Position numbers and translations under genes: made by a program. DNA of 64,000 nt from Duganella dendranthematis (GTDB lineage Bacteria; Pseudomonadota; Gammaproteobacteria; Burkholderiales; Burkholderiaceae_D), in assembly GCF_012849375.1 (NCBI RefSeq), contig NZ_CP051684.1:5952001-6016000 (forward strand). The letters run 5' to 3'. Shown here piece by piece: positions 55,731 through 64,000 of this stretch; the stretch's first letter is position 1; each line of letters opens with the position of its first letter. Under the pieces are notes generated by a model. That model saw only the letters and a program-made list of their open reading frames with translations. It searched no databases and was not told the origin of the DNA.

Positions 55731-56807
55731 ATGAAGCGCGATGACATTCCAGCCGCCGACCTGGCGCCCGCCGACGCCGCCCGCGCCGCCGGCCTGCGGT
55801 ATGTGCACGACGGCCAGCCGGGCATTGTGCGCAAGGCGCGCGGCAAACAGTTCCGCTATCTCGACAGCGACGGCCACGCCGTCACCGACGAGGCCACGCT
55901 GGCCCGCATCAAGTCGCTGGTGATTCCGCCGGCATGGGTCGATGTCTGGATTTGCAAGCAGCCGCTGGGCCACCTGCAAGCCACCGGCCGCGATGCGCGC
56001 GGCCGCAAGCAATACCGCTACCATCCGCGCTGGCGCGCACACCGTGACGACGCCAAGTACGGGCGCATGCTCAGCTTCGGCAAGGCCCTACCGGCGGTGC
56101 GCAGAGCGGTCGATGAAGCCTTGCGCAAACCTGGCCTGCCGCGCGAGAAGGTGCTGGCCACCATCGTCTACCTGCTGGAGGCGACGCTGATGCGGATCGG
56201 GAACGAGGAGTACGCGCGCGAGAACAAGTCCTTCGGCCTGACCACGCTGCGCGACCGCCATGTGCGGCTGGACGGCGGCAAGGTGCAGTTCCGCTTCCGT
56301 GGCAAGAGCGGCGTGCATCACGCGGTGGAGGTGCAAGACCGCCGGCTGGCGCGCATCATCGCCCGCATCCGCGACCTGCCGGGCCAGGAGCTGTTCCAGT
56401 ATGAGGACGACGACGGCAATCCGCACGCCATCGATTCGGCCGACGTCAACGACTACCTGCACGCCATCACCGGCGCCGATTACACGGCCAAGGACTTCCG
56501 CACCTGGGCCGGCACCGTGCTGGCGGCAGTGGCGCTGAAAGAGTATGAAAAATACGACTCCGAAGCCCAGGCCAAGAAAAACGTGGTGCAGGCGATTGAG
56601 TCGGTCTCCAAAAAACTCGGCAACACGCCCACCATCTGCCGCAAGTGCTATGTGCATCCGGCCGTGATCGAGTCCTACCTCGACGGCAGCATGCTGGACG
56701 CCCTGCGCCGCCGCGCGCAACAGGAACTCAAGGAAGACCTGCATGCGCTGCGACCGGAGGAAGCGGCGGTCCTGGCGTTGCTGCAACAGCGGCTGAAAGC
56801 TGGCTGA
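55731..56807 (+). CDS. DNA topoisomerase IB (poxvirus/bacterial type)
   Basis: A 358-residue type IB topoisomerase that relaxes supercoils through a 3'-phosphotyrosine. The N-terminal domain has LRYVHDGQPGIVRKARGKQF and IPPAWVDVWIC; the catalytic domain has the Arg-containing RIGNEEYARENKSFGLTTLR, KSGVHHAVEV (conserved Lys), FRTWAGTVLAAVAL (Arg) and the final CYVHPAVIESYLDG, where the catalytic Tyr probably lies in the YVHP segment. An AAGGA site precedes the ATG. Confidence 0.92.
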   Translation: MKRDDIPAADLAPADAARAAGLRYVHDGQPGIVRKARGKQFRYLDSDGHAVTDEATLARIKSLVIPPAWVDVWICKQPLGHLQATGRDARGRKQYRYHPRWRAHRDDAKYGRMLSFGKALPAVRRAVDEALRKPGLPREKVLATIVYLLEATLMRIGNEEYARENKSFGLTTLRDRHVRLDGGKVQFRFRGKSGVHHAVEVQDRRLARIIARIRDLPGQELFQYEDDDGNPHAIDSADVNDYLHAITGADYTAKDFRTWAGTVLAAVALKEYEKYDSEAQAKKNVVQAIESVSKKLGNTPTICRKCYVHPAVIESYLDGSMLDALRRRAQQELKEDLHALRPEEAAVLALLQQRLKAG

Positions 56808-56867
56808 CAAGGCCCGGCGGGCGGAGTAGAATCAGTCTCCCCTGTCCTCCCTGCCGCCAGCCGATCC

Positions 56868-57293
56868 ATGTCCCGCGCCCTGCCCTTCCTCATCCGTAAA
56901 GAGTGCCCGCCCGGCGCCTGCGTATGCGGCCGCGACGACTTGCTGGACGCATGGGAACGGGCGCCGGACGATGCCGATATCCGCGTGCTGAAGCTCACGC
57001 GCGAGGAGGAAAAGAAGCTGGTGGCCGCCATCGAAAATCTCGCCACCTATGAAGACCTGGGCCGCATCAAGCGCCGGCTGGACGAACTGCTGGGCATCAC
57101 GCTGACCATCACGCCATCGGTACGCGGCGTCAGCACGGTGATGGGCCTGTCGATCAAACTGGCCGAGAAGCCGGGCCTGTGCCGCAAAACGCATGAGGCC
57201 CTGCCCGCCGCGCTGCGCCGCTGCTTCCGCAACAAGCCGGACATCGTGTACGCGTTGCTGAACGCCGGCGACCTGCTGGCCACCGACGACTAG
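56868..57293 (+). CDS. Protein of unknown function with a CPPGACVCG motif
   Basis: A 141-residue cytosolic protein. Three cysteines cluster at the start (C13, C18 and C20 in KECPPGACVCGRDDLL), with two more near 105 and 117, so metal binding is possible. The middle is a charged helical segment (LTREEEKKLVAAIENLATYE, then GRIKRRLDELL). I recognise no family. It follows topoisomerase IB by 60 bases and overlaps the convergent permease gene by four bases. Confidence 0.65.
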   Translation: MSRALPFLIRKECPPGACVCGRDDLLDAWERAPDDADIRVLKLTREEEKKLVAAIENLATYEDLGRIKRRLDELLGITLTITPSVRGVSTVMGLSIKLAEKPGLCRKTHEALPAALRRCFRNKPDIVYALLNAGDLLATDD

Positions 57294-58348
57294 TCGGTAT
57301 GGAACTCGCTGGCGTTGACGAACAAATCCCACGCCGCGAGAAACAGCGCCGCCACCACCGGACCGATGACAAAGCCGTTCAGGCCAAACAGCGCCATGCC
57401 GCCCACGGTGGACAGCAGCACCACGTAATCGGGCATCTTGGTGTCCTGCCCCACCAGCACGGGGCGCAGGAAGTTGTCCACCAGGCCGATGACGAACACG
57501 CCGAACACCGCCAATGTCACGCCCTGCCACACAGAGCCCGTCGCCAGGAAGTACACCGCTACCGGCGCCCAGACAATGGCCGCGCCCACCGCCGGCAGCA
57601 GCGACAGGAAAGCCATCAACACGCCCCACAGCACCGGCGCGCTCACGTCCAGGAACCAGAAGATCAGGCCACCCAGCGCGCCTTGCGCGATGGCGACCAG
57701 GATGTTGCCCTTGACTGTGGCGCGAATCACCGTGGTGAAGTTCTGGAACAACCGTTGCTTGTACTTGCGGCTCAGCGGCACTGCCTCGCGGATGCGCTTG
57801 GCCAGCTTGTCGCCATCGCGCAGCAGGAAGAACAGCAGGTACAGCATGATGCACAAGCCGGTCAGGAAGTCGAAGGTGTACAGGCCCGCATTAATAGCGC
57901 GCGTGGCCACTTCCTTGCTCACCTGCGACGCCGCTTCGGTGAGTTTGGCCTGCAAATATTCCAGGCTGGTCAGATGGAAGCGGTCCAGCAGCGACACCAG
58001 CCAGTTCGGCAGCGCCGCCATCAGCTTATTGAAAAACATGGCGACCGTGATTTCACCCGACTGCACCATCTGCACCACGGCTGCGGCCTGGTTGACGATC
58101 GAGATCGACACCAGTGTCAGCGGCAGGATAACGATCACCACGATCAGCAGCAGCGTCAGAACGGCGGCCAGGCCGGCCCGGTTGCGGGTGCGCTGCAACA
58201 ACCAGCGATAAATCGGCGCGAACAGGATGGCCAGCACCACACCCCAGAAAATGGCGCCGCCGTACGGCGCGAGTATCCAGACAAAGCCGATGGTGACTAA
58301 CGCCAGCAGGGCGAGGAATACTTTTTGTTGGAATGAGAACTGGGGCAT
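57290..58348 (-). CDS. AI-2E family permease
   Basis: A 352-residue inner-membrane protein of the AI-2E (YdiK/TqsA/PerM) family with about eight helices. Typical parts: FSFQQKVFLALLALVTIGF, AIFWGVVLAILFAPIYRWLL, the cytoplasmic loop FNKLMAALPNWLVSLLDRF, and the conserved FLRPVLVGQDTKMPDYVVLL with GLNGFVIGPVVAAL. Family members export signals or ions; substrate unknown. The ATG at 58348 is chosen; a TTG at 58363 overlapping the def stop is an alternative and would add five residues. Confidence 0.88.
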   Translation of the reverse strand: MPQFSFQQKVFLALLALVTIGFVWILAPYGGAIFWGVVLAILFAPIYRWLLQRTRNRAGLAAVLTLLLIVVIVILPLTLVSISIVNQAAAVVQMVQSGEITVAMFFNKLMAALPNWLVSLLDRFHLTSLEYLQAKLTEAASQVSKEVATRAINAGLYTFDFLTGLCIMLYLLFFLLRDGDKLAKRIREAVPLSRKYKQRLFQNFTTVIRATVKGNILVAIAQGALGGLIFWFLDVSAPVLWGVLMAFLSLLPAVGAAIVWAPVAVYFLATGSVWQGVTLAVFGVFVIGLVDNFLRPVLVGQDTKMPDYVVLLSTVGGMALFGLNGFVIGPVVAALFLAAWDLFVNASEFHTD

Positions 58349-58359
58349 TGGCGGCGCGC

Positions 58360-58896
58360 TCAATCGTCGTCGTTCGGATCAAGATCGGGGAACATCACCT
58401 CGGTGAAGCCGAACTTGGAAAAGTCCTTGATGCGCATCGGGTACAGCTTGCCCAGCAGGTGATCCACTTCGTGCTGCACCACGCGCGCGTGGAAGCCGTC
58501 GACGTCGCGCTTGATCGGCTGCTGGTGTTCATCCACGCCCTCGTAACGCAGCTTGACGTAGCGCGGCACGCTGCCGCGCAGGCCAGGCACCGACAGGCAG
58601 CCTTCAAAGCCCTCTTCCATCTCGTCCGACAGCGGAGTGAGGATGGGATTGATTAATACCGTTTCCGGCACCTGCGGCGCATCCGGATAGCGCGCGTTCT
58701 GTTTGAAGCCGAAGATCACCAGTTGCAGATTGACGCCGATCTGCGGCGCCGCCAGCCCGGCGCCATTGGCGGCATGCATGGTGTCGAACATATCGGCGAT
58801 CAGCGCCTTCATCGCCGGTGTGTCGAACTCGGTCACCGGTTCAGCCACGCGCAGCAGGCGCGGATCGCCCATCTTCAGGATTTCTCTTACCGTCAT
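58360..58896 (-). CDS. def: Peptide deformylase
   Basis: A 178-residue metalloenzyme that removes the formyl group from new proteins. The three motifs are [21 protein letters not shown] (Cys ligand) and [12 protein letters not shown] (HExxH). It is not next to fmt, so it is probably a second, accessory deformylase. The ATG at 58896 overlaps the galU stop (ATGA); the longer frame lies within galU. Confidence 0.94.
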   Translation of the reverse strand: MTVREILKMGDPRLLRVAEPVTEFDTPAMKALIADMFDTMHAANGAGLAAPQIGVNLQLVIFGFKQNARYPDAPQVPETVLINPILTPLSDEMEEGFEGCLSVPGLRGSVPRYVKLRYEGVDEHQQPIKRDVDGFHARVVQHEVDHLLGKLYPMRIKDFSKFGFTEVMFPDLDPNDDD

Positions 58897-59792
58897 CGCG
58901 TTTCTCCCTTGATATCGCACTGTATCTGGCGCAGGAACTCGCAGTATTCGTCGCCCGTTTCCAGGTGCTTGAGGCCCATCGCGGTAGTGGCCTTCAGGTA
59001 GCCCAGCTTGGAGCCGCAATCATAGCGCGTACCGTCGTATCGGTAGGCCAGCACACGTTCGTCCTTCATCAGCGCGGCGATGCCGTCGGTGAGCTGGATC
59101 TCGCCGCCGGCGCCCTTGCCGATGTTTTCCAGGTAGCTGAAGATGCGGCCCGTCAGCACATAGCGTCCCACCACCGCCAGCGTGGACGGCGCCACTTCCG
59201 GCATCGGCTTCTCGACGATGCCATGCACCTGTTCCAGCTTTGGCTGATAGGCGCTGGCGCTGACGATGCCGTATTGGCGCGTTGCCGCGCGCGGCACGTC
59301 CTGCACCGCCAGGATGCTGGACTGCTCACGCTCATACACCTCGGTCATCTGCGCCAGCACCGGCTTGACGCCGTCCTCGGTATCCATGAAGTCATCGGCC
59401 AGCAGCACGGCAAACGGTTCGTCGCCTACCACCGGCCGCGCGCACAGCACCGCGTGGCCGAGGCCGAGCGGCGCCGACTGGCGGATGTAGATGCAGTTGA
59501 TATGTTTAGGGATAACGTTCTGTACCAGATCCAGCAGCACGCGCTTATTGGCCGCTTCCAGCTCGGCCTCCAGCTCATAGGCGGTGTCGAAATGGTCTTC
59601 GATGGCGCGCTTGTTACGGCCAGTGATGAACACCATCTCGGTAATGCCGGCCGCCACCGCTTCCTCCACCGCGTATTGAATCAGCGGCTTGTCGACGATG
59701 GGCAACATCTCTTTCGGCTGTGCCTTGGTGGCAGGGAGAAAACGGCTACCGAGACCGGCAACCGGGAAAACTGCTTTTCTTATTTTGGTCAT
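58893..59792 (-). CDS. galU: UTP-glucose-1-phosphate uridylyltransferase
   Basis: A 299-residue enzyme making UDP-glucose for LPS core, exopolysaccharide and trehalose. Motifs are [18 protein letters not shown] and [14 protein letters not shown] (nucleotide binding), [34 protein letters not shown] and the uridine/glucose site [13 protein letters not shown]. It follows ligA by one base on the same strand. Confidence 0.96.
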   Translation of the reverse strand: MTKIRKAVFPVAGLGSRFLPATKAQPKEMLPIVDKPLIQYAVEEAVAAGITEMVFITGRNKRAIEDHFDTAYELEAELEAANKRVLLDLVQNVIPKHINCIYIRQSAPLGLGHAVLCARPVVGDEPFAVLLADDFMDTEDGVKPVLAQMTEVYEREQSSILAVQDVPRAATRQYGIVSASAYQPKLEQVHGIVEKPMPEVAPSTLAVVGRYVLTGRIFSYLENIGKGAGGEIQLTDGIAALMKDERVLAYRYDGTRYDCGSKLGYLKATTAMGLKHLETGDEYCEFLRQIQCDIKGETR

Positions 59793-59793
59793 G

Positions 59794-62136
<2,343 letters not shown>

Positions 62137-62145
62137 CTAACCTTC

Positions 62146-63333
62146 TTAGCTGAACAAACGCATCGCGCGGGTGGAACCGGCCGGAATATCCGCATCGTTC
62201 ATCTCGGCGTAGAAATCCTGCACCTGGCCGGCGATCTCGGTCAGCGCCGCATCCGACAGCGGCTGGTTGTAGTCGTCGACGATGGTGCCGTCAAGGCGTA
62301 CCATCAGGCCCTTGGCGCAGGCGACCATCGCGCCGAAACCGTCACGCGCCGGCGCCACGCACGGCACGTCCAGCAGCAACGTCAGGCGCGCAGTGGTTTC
62401 CTCGGCCGGCGTCACATTGGTCGACAGCGAGAACAGGAAGCCGCCCTCGCCGTCCGGCATCACGAAGCGGCCGTCCGGACGCAGGTCGAAGCCTTGCTTC
62501 TCCAGCGCGCCGATCAGCGTGTTGATGGCCCATGGCGCGCCGTTCGATTGCAGGTTGACGCCCAACTGAGCATCGTGACCGGCGACGAAGCGGTGCAGGT
62601 TGCGCGCTTCAGCCATTACTTCGATCATGTCGGGGATCTGCGGCTCGGCGCCGATTTCGTCGGCCATGGCGCGCAGGCGCGTCACCAGTTCCGAGTATTC
62701 CAGTTCGTTCAGCGCGGTGCTGCGGCTGGCCAGTTGCACGCCGCCTTGCAGTTCGGTGTAGACGCCGCCGTGGGCGACTGGTTCCCAATCGCCGCTGACG
62801 GCCTTGCCGATGTAGTGCACCGGCTTGCTGCCGACCATGCGCAGGGTTTGCAGCACCGGCAGCAGCTTGTCACCGCGCGCCGGAGCTTCCAGCGCCAGCG
62901 GCAGCAGGCAGTCGATCAGCGGATCGACCAGGGCGGTGGCCTGTTCCGCCGCCGCTGCCGATGCCGCGTTGGCGCGCGCCGCCAGTTCCTCTTCGCTGAC
63001 GGTCAGCAGCGCGCCATCGTCACTGGTGAAGTCCGCTGCCAAAGCACCGAGTGCGGCAGCTGCCGCCGATGCTTCGCCGCCGGCGACGCCGGGCGCGGAA
63101 CTGTCAAGCGAGAAGCTTGGCTCCTGGCGCGCATGCGGCGCAGCAGGATTGATCGCTGTCGGCGCCAGTTGCGGTTCTTCGCCGCCGGTGCGCATCAGCA
63201 CATCGTCATGGTCGGTCGAGAAAGCGCGTTCCACGCTTTTCTTGGCCTTGTATTCCTGGATTTTGTTGTACGTGAAGACGCCGGCGATAAACACGCCTGC
63301 GGCTGCGAGTAAGCTGATTTGAAGGTCTGTCAT
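62146..63333 (-). CDS. zipA: Cell division protein ZipA homologue
   Basis: A 395-residue divisome protein. One N-terminal membrane helix (ISLLAAAGVFIAGVFTY) is followed by a variable linker and a C-terminal FtsZ-binding domain (about residues 240-390; NLHRFVAGHDAQLGVNLQS, LRPDGRFVMPDGEGGFLFSL). It tethers FtsZ to the membrane. The start overlaps the smc stop (ATGA). Confidence 0.9.
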   Translation of the reverse strand: MTDLQISLLAAAGVFIAGVFTYNKIQEYKAKKSVERAFSTDHDDVLMRTGGEEPQLAPTAINPAAPHARQEPSFSLDSSAPGVAGGEASAAAAALGALAADFTSDDGALLTVSEEELAARANAASAAAAEQATALVDPLIDCLLPLALEAPARGDKLLPVLQTLRMVGSKPVHYIGKAVSGDWEPVAHGGVYTELQGGVQLASRSTALNELEYSELVTRLRAMADEIGAEPQIPDMIEVMAEARNLHRFVAGHDAQLGVNLQSNGAPWAINTLIGALEKQGFDLRPDGRFVMPDGEGGFLFSLSTNVTPAEETTARLTLLLDVPCVAPARDGFGAMVACAKGLMVRLDGTIVDDYNQPLSDAALTEIAGQVQDFYAEMNDADIPAGSTRAMRLFS

Positions 63334-64000
63334 GCTGCTTGTGCCTCGGAAGCGAAGTTTGCGGCGGATTCCATATCCACCGCCACGATGCGCGATACAC
63401 CCTGCTCTTGCATCGTCACACCGATCAGTTGATTGGCCATCTCCATCGCAATCTTGTTGTGCGAGATGAAGAGGAATTGAGTATGTTCAGACATGCGCTT
63501 GACCATGCGGCAGAATCGTTCGGTATTGGCGTCGTCCAGCGGCGCGTCCACCTCGTCGAGCAGGCAGAAAGGCGCGGGATTCAGGCGGAACATGGAGAAC
63601 ACCAGCGCGGTGGCGGTCAGCGCTTTCTCGCCACCGGACAGCAGGTGGATGGTGGCATTCTTCTTGCCCGGCGGCTGGGCCATGACCTGCACGCCGGAGT
63701 CGAGGATTTCGTCGCCCGTCATAATCAGTTTGGCCTGGCCGCCGCCGAACAGGATTGGGAACAGTTCGGAGAAGTGGCCGTTGACGCGGTCGAAGGTATC
63801 CTGCAGCAGATCGCGGGTTTCCTTGTCGATCCGGTTGATGGCGTCTTCCAGCGTGTTGATCGCCTCCGTCAGATCCGCGTTCTGCGAATCGAGGAAGTTC
63901 TTGCGCTCGGACGCCGTCGCCAGCTCGTCCAAGGCCGCCAGGTTGACGGCGCCGAGAAGCGAGATAGCGTTGGTCAGGCGCGTCACCTCGCCTTGCAAGT
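63330..64000 (-). CDS. smc: Chromosome segregation protein SMC, C-terminal part
   Basis: The last 223 codons of a structural-maintenance-of-chromosomes ATPase; the gene runs off the window edge, so the N-terminus is missing. Visible are the end of the coiled coil (LNFL-type DSQNADLTEAINTLEDAI), the head domain, the signature LLSGGEKALTATALVFSM and Walker B FCLLDEVDAPLDDANTERF. It precedes zipA and ligA. Confidence 0.95.
   Translation of the reverse strand, partial: LQGEVTRLTNAISLLGAVNLAALDELATASERKNFLDSQNADLTEAINTLEDAINRIDKETRDLLQDTFDRVNGHFSELFPILFGGGQAKLIMTGDEILDSGVQVMAQPPGKKNATIHLLSGGEKALTATALVFSMFRLNPAPFCLLDEVDAPLDDANTERFCRMVKRMSEHTQFLFISHNKIAMEMANQLIGVTMQEQGVSRIVAVDMESAANFASEAQAA

Overview
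The window looks like chromosomal DNA of a betaproteobacterium of the order Burkholderiales, most likely family Oxalobacteraceae (Duganella, Massilia or Janthinobacterium type). The reasons are high GC content, the betaproteobacterial gene order rnhB-lpxB-lpxA-fabZ-lpxD-skp-bamA-rseP-dxr-cdsA-uppS-frr-pyrH-tsf-rpsB opposite map-glnD, the smc-zipA-ligA-galU-def order, a PEP-CTERM protein, and short GGGGTC palindromes between genes. This placement is inferred from gene content, not from a database search. No tRNA, rRNA, CRISPR array, insertion sequence or prophage was seen.

Layout. 1-2.1 kb: two lipoprotein genes (one FlgO-like) converging on a sirtuin. 2.2-5.6 kb: a tight four-gene operon of ECF sigma factor, membrane anti-sigma factor, subtilisin-like protease and TorF-type outer-membrane protein, each start overlapping the previous stop. 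5.6-7.4 kb: DUF4259, SPFH and NfeD proteins. 7.5-11 kb: PEP synthase and its divergent regulator kinase ppsR. 11-14.8 kb: a large catalase and an EAL response regulator. 14.8-30.2 kb: a long minus-strand run for lipid A synthesis, outer-membrane assembly, phospholipid and isoprenoid synthesis and translation. 30.5-35.6 kb: an MHFG PEP-CTERM protein, map, glnD and an rRNA pseudouridine synthase.

35.7-41.6 kb: a YcgR-type PilZ protein, then an unusual NCS1-transporter/histidine-kinase/receiver fusion with its LuxR-type response regulator, then an AT-rich stretch with repeated TTTAGTAA motifs in front of a small unrecognised gene. 41.7-43.8 kb: a DUF445 protein and a periplasmic solute-binding protein. 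43.8-48.6 kb: a heme-copper oxidase (fused subunits I+III, cytochrome c-fused subunit II, a small cytochrome c) and a divergent diheme cytochrome c. 48.6-55.3 kb: a porin followed closely by urtABCDE, the urea ABC transporter. 55.4-64 kb: two unknown small proteins, topoisomerase IB, an AI-2E family permease, def, galU, ligA, zipA and the 3' end of smc, cut by the window edge.

Most of the window is conserved housekeeping DNA. The parts that deserve a second look are the sigma/anti-sigma/protease operon (the anti-sigma periplasmic domain resembles a protease propeptide, and the protease has Asp where the oxyanion Asn is expected), the transporter-kinase fusion whose start codon directly follows an intrinsic terminator, the near-10-bp-phased repeats before the gene at 41149, the oxidase lacking the K-channel lysine, and the dispersed GGGGTC palindromes.
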